Assembly: GCA_031292385.1 (NCBI GenBank)
Contig: JARLHE010000060.1
Location: forward strand, 1-64,000
Source: Oligoflexia bacterium
GTDB lineage: Bacteria; Bdellovibrionota; UBA1018
Length of the DNA stretch: 64,000 nt
Reading direction: 5' to 3'
In this document: one piece after another, positions 9,071 through 18,375 of the stretch
Numbering within the stretch: the stretch's first letter is position 1
Layout: each line of letters begins with the position of its first letter
Notes under the pieces: model-generated
What the model was told of the DNA's origin: nothing
The model's database searches: none
Seen by the model: only the letters and a program-made list of their open reading frames with translations
Position numbers and translations under genes: made by a program

Positions 9071-9099
9071 TTGACGGACTAAAGACGGACTACTATTCT
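9071..9099 (+). promoter_or_regulatory. lexA promoter with embedded direct-repeat operator
   Basis: A -35 box TTGACG (9071-9076) and a -10 box TATTCT (9094-9099) are 17 bases apart, just upstream of the lexA ATG at 9107. The spacer carries a perfect direct repeat, GACGGACTA at 9073-9081 and again at 9084-9092, so the centres are 11 bases (one helical turn) apart. Its position between the promoter boxes fits autorepression by the LexA encoded next to it. LexA boxes are usually inverted repeats, although direct repeats (GTTC-N7-GTTC) are known in alphaproteobacteria. Confidence 0.6.
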
Positions 9100-9106
9100 T
9101 TTCCCT

Positions 9107-9739
9107 ATGGTGAAGAACCGTTTCAAAGACATTCCGCTGAACCGTTCAGACCTGGAAGTCGAGGCGTTTATTTCTTCTTATCTTTTGAGAGAAGGGTTTT
9201 CACCGAGTCAGCACGAGATCGCCCGTGGGCTGGGGCGAAGCCGGTATCCGATTCAGATTTCGATTCAAAAACTGATCGCTCACGGCCGAGTGACGGTTTT
9301 GAAAAATGGCAAGGGCCTTACTTCAGTAGCTCAAGTAGCGTCTCAAGTGCCGCTGCCCCAAGTGCCGCTGCTAGGAGCCGTGGCGGCGGGTCGGCCTATT
9401 GAGGCGATCGAGAGGCGAGAGTCGATTGAAGTCCCATCCTGGATGATGAAACCCAATGCCTATTATTTCGTTCTTCGGGTGCAAGGGGAATCCATGATCG
9501 AGGATCATATCGAGAACGGAGATTTGGTTCTCATTCGTCAATCGGATTCCGCGCGGAACGGGGATCGCGTCGTCGCGCTGATTAACAACGAGGCGACTTT
9601 AAAGCGCTTCGAGAAAAAGAACGGCCGGATTTTACTTCATCCCGCCAACGCGGCGATGCGCCCCATAGAAGTGGGAGCTCATCAGGAGTTTCGCATCGCG
9701 GGGATTTTTTCAGGAATTCTCAGAAAAACAGATCATTGA
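9107..9739 (+). CDS. lexA: LexA-family SOS repressor
   Basis: A 210-residue protein with an N-terminal winged-HTH region (residues 15-65, divergent from E. coli LexA) and a C-terminal S24 peptidase domain. Autocleavage site A94-G95 lies in the motif VAAGRP. The catalytic Ser is S129 in QGESM and the Lys is K166 in ATLKRF. On RecA filaments such proteins self-cleave and release SOS promoters. It is the first gene of a lexA-imuA-imuB-dnaE2 operon (four-base gap to imuA), the arrangement in which a dedicated LexA copy controls the mutagenesis cassette. The direct repeat in its promoter is the likely operator. Whether a second lexA exists in the genome cannot be seen here. Confidence 0.93.
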   Translation: MVKNRFKDIPLNRSDLEVEAFISSYLLREGFSPSQHEIARGLGRSRYPIQISIQKLIAHGRVTVLKNGKGLTSVAQVASQVPLPQVPLLGAVAAGRPIEAIERRESIEVPSWMMKPNAYYFVLRVQGESMIEDHIENGDLVLIRQSDSARNGDRVVALINNEATLKRFEKKNGRILLHPANAAMRPIEVGAHQEFRIAGIFSGILRKTDH

Positions 9740-9743
9740 TTCT

Positions 9744-10277
9744 ATGGCAGCAGTACCGGCCGATAAAATTCTGGAGCTTCGGGAATTGATCGCCCGAAAA
9801 GAGGGAAAGCTTTCACGCGAGCGTCTGCCATCGAGCACGCTGTCGTGCGGTATTCCCAAGGCCGGCATCACCGAGATCGCGGGAAACTTCCAGGTGGAAT
9901 GGGTCATTTCGTTTTTCAGGGAGAATCCGGCGCTGAAGGTGTTTTGGATCGAGCGGGGGTTCTCTTTGCTTCCGACGGCGCTTTATCAGCGGGGAGTGAA
10001 TCCCGATCGCTTCATCTTCGCCGAGGGAGGGGATGAGTTGTTTCCCTGCATTCGCAAGGCGCTTCGCTGCCAGGTTTTTGAGTGCGTCGTCGCTCCCAGC
10101 GTTTTTACCGAAGAGCGCGTGTTGAAAGCGCTTCAGCTTTTGAGCGAGAAGGCCGATTCGAGCCTGCTTCTTCTCGCCCGGGAGCTGAAATCTTCCTGGC
10201 CGATTTCGCTTCAATTCGAGGTGAATCGGGGGGCGACGCCGAAGTCCTTTGAGATCATGCTGAAAAAGAACAAATGA
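9744..10277 (+). CDS. imuA: ImuA-like SOS mutagenesis protein, RecA-fold remnant
   Basis: A 177-residue protein between lexA and imuB. It keeps RecA/ImuA-like features: an N-terminal helix (LELRELIARKEG), a beta strand with GITEIAGN at 41-48, KVFWIERG near 68 and SLLLLARELKSSWP near 140. The position of the Walker A loop (after EIAGN) reads FQVEWVISFF and lacks GxxxxGKT, so ATP binding by that loop is unlikely. ImuA proteins bring ImuB and DnaE2 together at damaged DNA in Caulobacter, Pseudomonas and Myxococcus. The last codons overlap imuB by four bases (ATGA at 10274-10277), so translation is coupled. Assignment rests mainly on context and weak similarity. Confidence 0.75.
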   Translation: MAAVPADKILELRELIARKEGKLSRERLPSSTLSCGIPKAGITEIAGNFQVEWVISFFRENPALKVFWIERGFSLLPTALYQRGVNPDRFIFAEGGDELFPCIRKALRCQVFECVVAPSVFTEERVLKALQLLSEKADSSLLLLARELKSSWPISLQFEVNRGATPKSFEIMLKKNK

Positions 10278-11572
10278 GAGTCGCCGCTTTGCTTTTTGAT
10301 TCACCGTCTTCATCGCTTGTGCCGCTCGCGGAAGCTTGCTTGAGATTCAGTCCTCAGCTTTGCCTGAAGCGCCCTGGCGCGGTTTTTATCGAGATCGGAA
10401 AATGCCGCTCGCTCTATCGTGAAGAGACGTTCCTGGCGCGGCTTTCGGTTTTGTTCAAGCGATTCGGCCTGAATGCCCGGGTCGCGCTCGCGGATAGCCT
10501 GATCGAATCCTTGATTCTGGCGAAATACGGAACGCTGGACCTTCGCCGCCTGGGCACGGACACATTCGTCGATTATCTCGATCCTTTTTTATCCGATCCT
10601 CATCTCCGGAAAACGGCCGCTTCCGTGGCCGATAGTCTCAAACAGGTTGGAGTCGCCAGCGTGGAGCGCTTTCTTCAGGTGCCGGCCTCTCAACTGCCTT
10701 CACGATTCGGCGCGGCGGGTTTGCTTTTGCGCTCGCGAATCATGAGAGAGTCCGAGGGGGAGTCCGATGTCTCCTGGCCTCTTTGGGTTCCTGAGGAGCG
10801 GGTGGCGGAGCGGCTTGAGCTTTTTGACGGTCGATGCAGGGAGCTTGAACCACTTTTGTTTGATCTCAAGCCTGTTTTGGACCGGGCCTTTTCCCGGCTC
10901 TGGGGAAGGGGGCTTCGGGCCTCAAGCGTGTCACTGGCGCTTTCGCTTGAAAAATTTTCCACCGTCAGGGAGCCCCGGCGCGAGTGGCGGTTTGAGTTTT
11001 TGCTGCCGCAAGCGACTTCCCGCGGCACGCTTCCTATCTTGCGGGAGCGCTTGGAGCGCGATCTGGCCCGAAAGCCTCTGGAGTCGCCGGTCCTCGCGAT
11101 TGACCTGGAAGTGCTGCAGACGGTGAAAGATTATCAGGGGCAGCGGCACTTTTTTCACTCGCGCGAGGATGTGCAAGAGGCCTTTAACTCCGCGCTTTCC
11201 CAGCTTGCCGAAGGGCTTGGAAAAGAGCGGGTCTTCCGGGCCCGGATCCATGAGGAGCCCGTTGCCGAGCGCAGTTGGTCGCGGGCGGTGACGGAGCAAA
11301 AAGCGTTTCCCGATCTCGCGGATTATATTCCTTTGCGGCCGACCCGCCTTTTGAAGCGACCGGAGAAAATCCAGCTTTCGGGAGAAATGATTTTCATCCG
11401 CGGGCGCGGCTATCGGATACTGAAATGGTCCAGCGTCGAGCGGATCGCGACTCATTGGATCGACCAGGAGGTGGTTCGCAGCTATTACCGGATTGATTTG
11501 GAGGGAAAGTCGTCGGTCTGGGTTTTTAAGTCTTCCGGCGACGAATATTACCTCCACGGATATTTTGCTTAG
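10274..11572 (+). CDS. imuB: ImuB, non-catalytic Y-family polymerase homologue
   Basis: A 432-residue Y-family polymerase-like protein. The palm starts at residue 1 with MRVAALLFDSPS, but the acidic cluster needed for catalysis is not intact (FIEIGK replaces the usual D-x-D/E pattern). A little-finger-like region spans about 195-330. The C-terminal segment IRGRGYRIL...SYYRIDLEGKSSVWVF...YLHGYFA is the hallmark tail (DUF6504-like) of ImuB. In known mutasomes ImuB is the hub that binds the beta clamp, ImuA and DnaE2. I see no convincing QLxLF-type clamp motif. It overlaps imuA by four bases and precedes dnaE2 by twelve. Confidence 0.9.
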   Translation: MRVAALLFDSPSSSLVPLAEACLRFSPQLCLKRPGAVFIEIGKCRSLYREETFLARLSVLFKRFGLNARVALADSLIESLILAKYGTLDLRRLGTDTFVDYLDPFLSDPHLRKTAASVADSLKQVGVASVERFLQVPASQLPSRFGAAGLLLRSRIMRESEGESDVSWPLWVPEERVAERLELFDGRCRELEPLLFDLKPVLDRAFSRLWGRGLRASSVSLALSLEKFSTVREPRREWRFEFLLPQATSRGTLPILRERLERDLARKPLESPVLAIDLEVLQTVKDYQGQRHFFHSREDVQEAFNSALSQLAEGLGKERVFRARIHEEPVAERSWSRAVTEQKAFPDLADYIPLRPTRLLKRPEKIQLSGEMIFIRGRGYRILKWSSVERIATHWIDQEVVRSYYRIDLEGKSSVWVFKSSGDEYYLHGYFA

Positions 11573-11584
11573 GGTCCAGCTTAG

Positions 11585-14500
11585 ATGTTCGTCGAGCTCA
11601 AGTGCAAATCCAACTTTTCGTTCCTTCGCGGGGCTTCCGACTCCCGGGAGTATATCGAAAGGGCCTCCGAGCTGAGAATGCCCGCGATCGCCATCACCGA
11701 TATCAACGGCGTATACGCCATTCCGCGGGCTTATGAGGCGGTTCAAAAAATACCGGATGTGAAACTGATCGTCGGTGCTGAGCTCACTTTGTCGGATCAT
11801 CCCAATATCGCTTTGCTCGCACAAAATCGGGCGGGCTACGGCCTTCTTTGCCGCATGCTGACCCGGCTTCACGCCGGAAAAGAAAAAGGGAAGGGGAGTC
11901 TGGAGCTTTCCGAGTTCTGCCGTCTTGCCTCGGAAAACTATGGGCTCATCGCGATTCCCGATTGCAAGCCGGTGACGGCACTGGCCCCGCTCAAGGATGT
12001 TTTCGGCGATCGGCTCTATCTTCCCGTGTGCCGGTATCTGGACGGGCTCGATGACGAGCGGGTGGAGGCGGTCTCGGGTCTTGGCGCGCGGTTCGGAATC
12101 CCGCTCGTCGCGACCAACGATGTTCACTATCACGTGCCTGAACGAAAAATGCTCCAAGACTCGCTCGTCTGCGTCCGCGAAGGGGTGACGCTCAAGACCG
12201 CGGGAAAAAGGATTTTCAAAAACAACGAACGCTATTTGAAATCCCCTCTTCAAATGCGGGCGCTTTTCAAGGATCTACCCGGCGCGATCCGGGCCTCGCT
12301 TGAAATCGCGGAGCGTTGCACGTTTCGGCTTTCTGAGTTGACCTATACGTATCCGAGGGAGCTGGTGCCGGAAGGGCACACTCCCCAGTCCTATCTCGAA
12401 GAGCTGGTTTTGAAAGGCGCGCAGCGCATTTACCGGGGAGTGCTCTCCTCCGAGGTGGATGCGCAAATTCAGCGCGAGTTCAGGCTGATTCGGGCCAAAA
12501 ATTACGCGAGCTACTTTCTCACGATTTACGACATCGTCGAGTTCGCCCGGTCAAAAGGCATTATCTGCCAGGGCCGGGGCTCGGCCGCGAACTCGATCAC
12601 CTGTTATTGCCTGGGAGTCACGGCGATCGACCCGGTTCGGATGAATCTGCTTTTCGAGCGCTTCATCTCGGATGAGCGCGACGAGCCGCCCGATATCGAC
12701 GTGGATTTCGAGCACGAGCGGAGGGAGGAGGTGATTCAATACATCTACCGGCGCTACGGACGGGAGCGCGCGGGGATGGTCGCAGCGGTCCGGACTTATC
12801 AAAGGCGGAGCTCGTTTTTGGAGCTCAGCAAGGCGTTCGGGGTTCCGGTCGGGGTTTTATCCGCGAACGCGCTTGCGCGGGATTTCGATCAAATCGCAGG
12901 GCAATTGAAAGAAAAGCGCCCGTTGATTGAGCAGCTTGCGAGTGAATTGGAAGGTTTTCCGCGGCATCTTTCGATTCACTCGGGCGGGTTCACGCTCTCC
13001 CACGATCCCATTGTCGAAACGGTTCCCATCGAGCCCGCGCGAATGGAGAATCGCACCATTATCCAATGGGATAAAAACGATTTGGATACGGTGGGGCTTC
13101 TTAAGCTCGATATCCTTTCGCTGGGGTTTCTCACCGCTCTTCACAAATGCTGCGATTATCTCGGGATCGACTGGCACCACATTCCACCGGAGGATCCGGA
13201 AACCTATGCCATGATCCGCCGCGCGGAAACGGAAGGATGTTTTCAGATCGAGTCGCGGGCGCAGAAATCGATGCTTCCCCGGACGCTTCCGCGCACTTTC
13301 TATGATTTGGTCGTGCAGGTGGCGATCGTCCGTCCCGGCCCCAATATGGGCCAGATGATCACGCCTTATATGAAAAGACGGGAGGCGGCCCGCCGCGGGA
13401 AGCCTTACCGGCTTCCGGATCCGGAGCTGGAGCCCGCGCTCGGACGGACCTACGGCATTCCGATTTTCCAGGAGCAGATCATGAAGGTGGCGATCGTGAA
13501 AGCCGGGTTCACGCCGGGCGAGGCGGATCAATTGAGACGGGCCATCGCCTCATGGCGCTCGGCCGAGGCGGTCGAGGTGATGGGCGGAAAACTCTATCAA
13601 GGATTGCTCAAAAGCGGCATTTCCAAGGATTGGGCCGATGAGCTTTTCGGTTACTTGAAGGGCTATGCGCATTACGGGTTTCCGGAGTCGCACGCGGCGT
13701 CGTTCGCGGCGATCAGCTATGCGTCGGCTTATTTGAAATGCCATCATCCGGCGGAGTTTTTGTGCGCGCTCATCAACTCGCAGCCGATGGGCTTTTACGC
13801 GATCGATACTTTGATCAACGAGGCCAAGCGCAATGGCGTGAAGGTTCTGCCGATCCATCCGAATTTGTCGGACTGGGACGCCAAGATGGAAGGCCCCCGG
13901 GGCTCAATGGCGGTCCGGATGGGGTTTCGGAACGTCCGTCGCATCCGCGAGGAAGACATCCGCTGGATGAACGAAAGCAATGAGCGCGAGCTGACGGAAG
14001 GGGATTACAAAACCGCAGTCACCGAAGAGGAGCTCTATCGGCATTTCCTGGTTCTTCAGGAGGAGCGGAAATCAGCGCCGTTTACCGATCTTTATGATTT
14101 TATCCGGCGCACCCGGCTTTCCCGCGAGGTGATCGAGCTCATGTCGATGGCGAACGCCTTCGAGTGCTTCGGGCAAGACCGACGCCATACGTTCTGGCAA
14201 TCGATTGGGCATTACGGGCTTTTCGAGAAAAAGGACGCCGCTCAGCTTTCGCTTTTCGAGCGCGATCCGTCGAGCCAAAGCTCAACCCCGCTTTTCCCGA
14301 TTTTCGATGAGATGTCGCTGTTTGAGGCCATTTCAGCGGATTACCGGGCGCTAGGCTATTCGATCGAAGGCAATTTGATGACGGCGCTTCGGAAGTCCAT
14401 GCCTGAGCTCCCGAAACTGACCAGCGCGAAGGCGAAAAAGCTCAAGCACAGGAGCCGGGTCCATTACGCGGGGATACTGACCGCGCTGCAGCGCCCGCCG

Positions 14501-14746
14501 ACCGCGAAAGGAACGGCCTTTATCACGCTCGAAGACGATAAAGGATCGCTTGATCTGATTTTAAAAAAGGAAGTTTACGAGAAATTCGAGGCCGAGATCA
14601 GGAACAGCCGCTTCTTGATCATCCAGGGAAAAATCCAACGCATGGGTGCGGGCGTTTCGGTCCTGGTCAGCGAGGTGCGTTCCTTTGAGCCTCACGCGGC
14701 CTTGGGAGTCGTTCCGGCTTGTTCGGCCGCCTTGGGGCGAGGATGA
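11585..14746 (+). CDS. dnaE2: Error-prone DNA polymerase III alpha subunit DnaE2
   Basis: A 1053-residue C-family polymerase, normal for DnaE2. It has an N-terminal PHP domain (MFVELKCKSNFSFLRGAS; AIAITDINGVY near 38), the polymerase core with the catalytic acidic motif PDIDVDFEHERRE at about 369-381 and GRGSAANS just before it, the tau/fingers region (FPESHAASFAAISYASAYLK near 700), and a C-terminal OB fold (HYAGILTALQRPPTAKGTAFITLEDD near 960). DnaE2 carries out translesion synthesis in the ImuA-ImuB-DnaE2 mutasome. It is the last gene of the lexA operon. Its last 55 bases overlap the convergent universal stress gene. Confidence 0.97.
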   Translation: MFVELKCKSNFSFLRGASDSREYIERASELRMPAIAITDINGVYAIPRAYEAVQKIPDVKLIVGAELTLSDHPNIALLAQNRAGYGLLCRMLTRLHAGKEKGKGSLELSEFCRLASENYGLIAIPDCKPVTALAPLKDVFGDRLYLPVCRYLDGLDDERVEAVSGLGARFGIPLVATNDVHYHVPERKMLQDSLVCVREGVTLKTAGKRIFKNNERYLKSPLQMRALFKDLPGAIRASLEIAERCTFRLSELTYTYPRELVPEGHTPQSYLEELVLKGAQRIYRGVLSSEVDAQIQREFRLIRAKNYASYFLTIYDIVEFARSKGIICQGRGSAANSITCYCLGVTAIDPVRMNLLFERFISDERDEPPDIDVDFEHERREEVIQYIYRRYGRERAGMVAAVRTYQRRSSFLELSKAFGVPVGVLSANALARDFDQIAGQLKEKRPLIEQLASELEGFPRHLSIHSGGFTLSHDPIVETVPIEPARMENRTIIQWDKNDLDTVGLLKLDILSLGFLTALHKCCDYLGIDWHHIPPEDPETYAMIRRAETEGCFQIESRAQKSMLPRTLPRTFYDLVVQVAIVRPGPNMGQMITPYMKRREAARRGKPYRLPDPELEPALGRTYGIPIFQEQIMKVAIVKAGFTPGEADQLRRAIASWRSAEAVEVMGGKLYQGLLKSGISKDWADELFGYLKGYAHYGFPESHAASFAAISYASAYLKCHHPAEFLCALINSQPMGFYAIDTLINEAKRNGVKVLPIHPNLSDWDAKMEGPRGSMAVRMGFRNVRRIREEDIRWMNESNERELTEGDYKTAVTEEELYRHFLVLQEERKSAPFTDLYDFIRRTRLSREVIELMSMANAFECFGQDRRHTFWQSIGHYGLFEKKDAAQLSLFERDPSSQSSTPLFPIFDEMSLFEAISADYRALGYSIEGNLMTALRKSMPELPKLTSAKAKKLKHRSRVHYAGILTALQRPPTAKGTAFITLEDDKGSLDLILKKEVYEKFEAEIRNSRFLIIQGKIQRMGAGVSVLVSEVRSFEPHAALGVVPACSAALGRG

Positions 14747-15660
14747 AGAATCCAGACCGGGTAGGGGGAGCTTCGCAGGACTTTCCGGGTCGTGCTGCCC
14801 AGTAGCACCGTTTTTGCGAATCCGCTATGCGCGGTCATGGCGATCATTCCCGGCCTGCGCTTGGCGTGGGCGAGAATTGAATCCACGATCGATCCGGACG
14901 GGCGACGGTCCATGACCGAGTCGACGACCACGCCCGCGGACTTGGCCTCTTGTTCCCACTGCGTGATTCGGCTTTGAACCCAGTCGATCTGTTTTTTGAA
15001 AACATCGTTGTAGAGCGTATTGACGCTCTCGGCGACATCGACGACGGGAATCCAGCCGGAACTCATCTTGTGAAGGAGCGTGACTTTCGCCCCCAAAGAG
15101 CCCGCGAGCGGAAGAACCTGATGAAACGCTTCTCTCGATTCCTCCGAAAAGTCGGTCGGAAACAGGATATGTTTCAGCGCCGAGCTTTTCCTCCAGCGCG
15201 GATTAACCAGAAAAATCGGGACATCCGAGTAGAGCACCAGCGTTTCGGCGAAGCTTCCGAGCCAAAGGTGCTTGAGTCCTTTTCTCGCCCGCGTTCCGGT
15301 CGCGACCATGTCCGCGCCCCATTCCTTTGCCATATGGGTTACGCGGTCCACGCCCTCGCGAAGCGGGATATTCGATTCGGCGATGACATGAAGAGGGCGG
15401 AGTCCATCGGGGTTGAGCTTGATCGGCTTCACGATGCGATCGAACGCCTTTTGGCCGGCGGCTTTGATCTCGCTGAAAAGCTCGTCCGAGATGCCGGGCG
15501 GGCCGTCCATGATGTAAGCGCTGAAGAAATAGACCGGTTGAATGGTGGCAAGCTGCCCCGCGGTAATGGATTTGATCGCCCAGCCGACCGATCGCTGCAG
15601 CGTCTTTTCTTCGGCGAATGGATCAACGGCCCAAATAATTTTTTTTTCGGGGGACGCCAT
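14692..15660 (-). CDS. Tandem universal stress protein
   Basis: A 322-residue cytoplasmic protein with two UspA folds, about 1-160 and 165-310. The first carries GADMVATGTRARKGLKHLWLG (near 130). The second carries HILFPTDFSEESREAF (near 172) and AMTAHSGFAKTVLLGSTTRKVLR (near 280), which resembles the ATP-binding GxxGx9G(S/T) loop. Such proteins respond to starvation, oxidative or membrane stress. The start at 15660 follows GAAGGAGAG. The longer open frame upstream is of atypical composition and overlaps the ADH gene. It sits 44 bases downstream of the alcohol dehydrogenase gene on the same strand and is probably cotranscribed with it. Confidence 0.9.
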   Translation of the reverse strand: MASPEKKIIWAVDPFAEEKTLQRSVGWAIKSITAGQLATIQPVYFFSAYIMDGPPGISDELFSEIKAAGQKAFDRIVKPIKLNPDGLRPLHVIAESNIPLREGVDRVTHMAKEWGADMVATGTRARKGLKHLWLGSFAETLVLYSDVPIFLVNPRWRKSSALKHILFPTDFSEESREAFHQVLPLAGSLGAKVTLLHKMSSGWIPVVDVAESVNTLYNDVFKKQIDWVQSRITQWEQEAKSAGVVVDSVMDRRPSGSIVDSILAHAKRRPGMIAMTAHSGFAKTVLLGSTTRKVLRSSPYPVWILHPRPKAAEQAGTTPKAA

Positions 15661-15704
15661 GGGAACACGCTCTCCTTCATGGTGTCCTTCAATATGCGTT
15701 CCAG

Positions 15705-16733
15705 TTACTTTTGATTCATTCTCAGTACCGCGGCACCGTGCAGCTGGCCCGCCGAGAGCCGCTCGAGCGCGACGTTCGCGTCCTCCAGGTCGAAGACATC
15801 GAACACGGTGCGAACCGGGATCTCCGCCGCAAGCTCGAGAAATTCCTTCGCGTCCGCGCGCGTGTAGTTGGCGACGCTGACGAGCGAGCGTTCCCACCAA
15901 AGGTCGTCGTACGAAAACTCCGGGACATGATCGAGATGAATGGCGTTGATGGCGATGGTCGCTCCCCGGTCGCAGGCGTGAAGAGCGGCGATCACCACAT
16001 CGCCCACGGGCGCGAACGTGATGGCAGCGTCGAGCAACTCGGGCGGGCGGTCTTCATAGCTGCCGGCCCATTCCGCGCCGAGCCGCTTCGCCTCGGTTTG
16101 CTCTTTTTCGGAGCGCGTGCAGACGAAAACCCGGCAGCCCCAATGCCGGGCGATCTGTATCGTGATCAGCGCGGAGGCGCCGAAGCCGAACAGCCCTAGT
16201 TTTCCGCCCGGTTTGATTTTCGAGCGTTTGAGCGAGCGATAGCCGATCACGCCTCCGCAAAGCAGGGGGGCTGCTTCCTGATCGGCGAAGCGTTCGGGAA
16301 TCGGAAAAGTGGCGCTTGCGCGAACAATCGCGTGGGTCGCGTAGCCGCCGTCGCAATCCCATCCGGTAAAGCGCGCTTGTCGGCACAAGTTTTCGCGTCC
16401 TTCTTTGCACTGATCGCAATTGCCGCAGGCGCTGGCGAGCCAGCCGACCCCGACTCGATCGCCCGGTCGAAGTTCGGTGACGTCAGCGCCGACGCTGACC
16501 ACCCGGCCAACGATCTGGTGTCCGGGAATGATCGGTATTTTATGCGGAGCGATTGCGCCTTCGACAATTTGAAGATCGGTTCGGCAGACGCCGCAGGCTG
16601 CGATCTGGAGAAGGATTTCACCGCTAGCCGGTGGTCGCGGCTCGAACGCCTGGAACCGAAGCGGGTGGTCGGATATGGGGCCTGCCGCCTTGAGGATCAT
16701 GGATCGCGAGTGCGCTAATAGCGGTGGGTTCAT
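15705..16733 (-). CDS. Zinc-dependent alcohol dehydrogenase (MDR family)
   Basis: A 342-residue medium-chain dehydrogenase. Catalytic zinc ligands are the Cys in ACGVCRTD and the His in PGHQIVG. The usual Glu after that His is Gln, as in the AdhA-like subgroup. The structural zinc site CGNCDQCKEGRENLC has all four Cys. The Rossmann region contains GLFGFGASA near 190. Such enzymes oxidise alcohols or reduce aldehydes with NAD(P). CGGAGA precedes the ATG at 16733. It lies directly upstream of the universal stress gene, a pairing that suggests use under stress or low oxygen, which is inference. Confidence 0.93.
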   Translation of the reverse strand: MNPPLLAHSRSMILKAAGPISDHPLRFQAFEPRPPASGEILLQIAACGVCRTDLQIVEGAIAPHKIPIIPGHQIVGRVVSVGADVTELRPGDRVGVGWLASACGNCDQCKEGRENLCRQARFTGWDCDGGYATHAIVRASATFPIPERFADQEAAPLLCGGVIGYRSLKRSKIKPGGKLGLFGFGASALITIQIARHWGCRVFVCTRSEKEQTEAKRLGAEWAGSYEDRPPELLDAAITFAPVGDVVIAALHACDRGATIAINAIHLDHVPEFSYDDLWWERSLVSVANYTRADAKEFLELAAEIPVRTVFDVFDLEDANVALERLSAGQLHGAAVLRMNQK

Positions 16734-16761
16734 TTAGTTCTCCGAGGATTGGCTGCAAGGC

Positions 16762-18213
16762 TTATGACAGCGATTTTGCGACCCGCTCCGCGAGTCCCGT
16801 GCTGATCAGGAAATCGGCTACCGTTTCGCGCAGCGTGCCCACCCGTTTGCCGGGCTCGACCGCGCCGATTCGCAAGATCGCATCGATCTGCGCCGCGCGC
16901 AAGCGATTCAGCATCGCCTGGTCGTCGTAGAAAAGAGGATCGTTCGACCAGTCGTGCAAAAGAAATTTGAACTCCTTGTTCACTTCATCGGTCGATTGAA
17001 GGAAGTCCGTCAAATGAGCGGCCTCGATCGCTTCCCGCAGGTCGGCAGGGGCGGCGCTCAACAGCTCTCTTTCCGGTCTTCCATACCAGGCGTTTCGAAT
17101 GGCCCGCGCCGGGTTGCCGCCGTCCGGAAGAACCGTTTGAAGCCAGGCCTTGATCCGCTCGTGGCTGATTCCATAACTGCGGTGGGACATGTTCCATTGC
17201 ACCTGGTTGAGCATCCCTCCGACTTCGGAGGGCAAATCGCCGCTTGAAATGGCCCGGACTTCGAGGCCCCAAAGGCCCGGGCTGTCATAGCTGTCGGGGC
17301 CACGCATGCCGGCATTCGCGATTTTCAGGCTGCGTCCGAGTTTCGGGTTTTCGCCCTGACCCACTCGATAGAAGAAATTGGCGGCATTTTGAAGCGTCTC
17401 GGCCGACAGATTGTCCGAATAGATTCCGTTCGCGTCGCTGACCCGGTAAATCCCCCGCTTGCGGAGCGCGGCCTTCATGTCGAGAAGCATGTTGAGCCGG
17501 CGCACGAAGTCGCTCATCGTCGCGGACTCCAGTGTCGGATTTCCCTTGAGCAACTCGGCGGGAAGCTCGGATACGATGTGGACGTGCTGTCCGGTCGTCT
17601 GTGCGCCGATCGATTGCTGAAATAACCTGACCGCCTGGCTCAGAGTCGCTGCGGGAACCCGCGCGCGGAAATGCAGCTCGACTCTCGAGAGCGTGCGAAC
17701 GCTGGCCGGGTTGGCGTACTCCACGTAAGTCATGATAAACGACGATGTATCGATCATCCTTTTCGTATCGAAGGAGTAGCCTAAAAAGCCGGGAGTGCGG
17801 GCGGTCATGCGTACTTCGGGGCGTACGCGGATTCCGGGGATCAGGCGACTCGCCGAAAAATCGTGGCGCCGCATCTCGGATTGGTATTTCAAAAGGCGCG
17901 CTTTCTTGTCGAAACTCAAAGAGTCCCAGGAAAGCTCTCGGGCCGAAGCGTGACCGGCAAGCCAGTCCGGCACCGGCAGATCCCGGAGGAGCGGGCCCAC
18001 CGTGCCGTCACTGGTTGTGAGGATCGACATGACCTCGGGTGAGAGGTCCATCTCCGCTTCTACCGCGGTATCATATTGAAGCTCGGAGGATTTCAATTCT
18101 TGCTGGAAAGCCGACATCAAGCATTCGAGGGGAGCGCCGGCGAACGAGGGCAGGCCGGTGCAAGCCCCGATAACGAGGGCTGCGGTAAGGCGGTGAACGC
18201 GCGAAACGGCCAT
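16762..18213 (-). CDS. Secreted protein of unknown function
   Basis: A 483-residue exported protein from the ATG at 18213, where a signal peptide begins (MAVSRVHRLTAALVIGACT, cleavage near SFA). The frame is open back to 18294, but the extra residues do not look like a signal sequence. The mature part is a mixed alpha/beta protein with ELHFRARVP near 190, the HVHIVSELP segment near 215 and GLWGLEVRAIS near 310. The HxH and LEVR segments faintly recall amidoligase/ATP-grasp-like proteins, but I cannot support that assignment. The stop lies 28 bases upstream of the ADH start on the same strand, so it may head a three-gene transcript with ADH and Usp. Confidence 0.75.
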   Translation of the reverse strand: MAVSRVHRLTAALVIGACTGLPSFAGAPLECLMSAFQQELKSSELQYDTAVEAEMDLSPEVMSILTTSDGTVGPLLRDLPVPDWLAGHASARELSWDSLSFDKKARLLKYQSEMRRHDFSASRLIPGIRVRPEVRMTARTPGFLGYSFDTKRMIDTSSFIMTYVEYANPASVRTLSRVELHFRARVPAATLSQAVRLFQQSIGAQTTGQHVHIVSELPAELLKGNPTLESATMSDFVRRLNMLLDMKAALRKRGIYRVSDANGIYSDNLSAETLQNAANFFYRVGQGENPKLGRSLKIANAGMRGPDSYDSPGLWGLEVRAISSGDLPSEVGGMLNQVQWNMSHRSYGISHERIKAWLQTVLPDGGNPARAIRNAWYGRPERELLSAAPADLREAIEAAHLTDFLQSTDEVNKEFKFLLHDWSNDPLFYDDQAMLNRLRAAQIDAILRIGAVEPGKRVGTLRETVADFLISTGLAERVAKSLS

Positions 18214-18375
18214 GAACGTGATTGTAACATAGGGGGCGCCCGATGGGTCATCGACGGGTGATCGGATCTGGGCAGGTGTCAATTTTTTAGACAATACACG
18301 GGCCTTAAAATAGAGGTAACGGAATATAAAAGCCCTCCTTGCGAAGCATATGTTTTGCAGGTTATTTCACTGCTT

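Noticed and set aside
10931-12253. 440-residue minus-strand ORF
   Set aside because: Shadow across the imuB-dnaE2 junction. Both sense genes are well supported.
16762-18213. Amidoligase assignment for the 483-residue secreted protein
   Set aside because: Only HVHI and LEVR segments resemble it; the ATP-grasp-like signature could not be traced.
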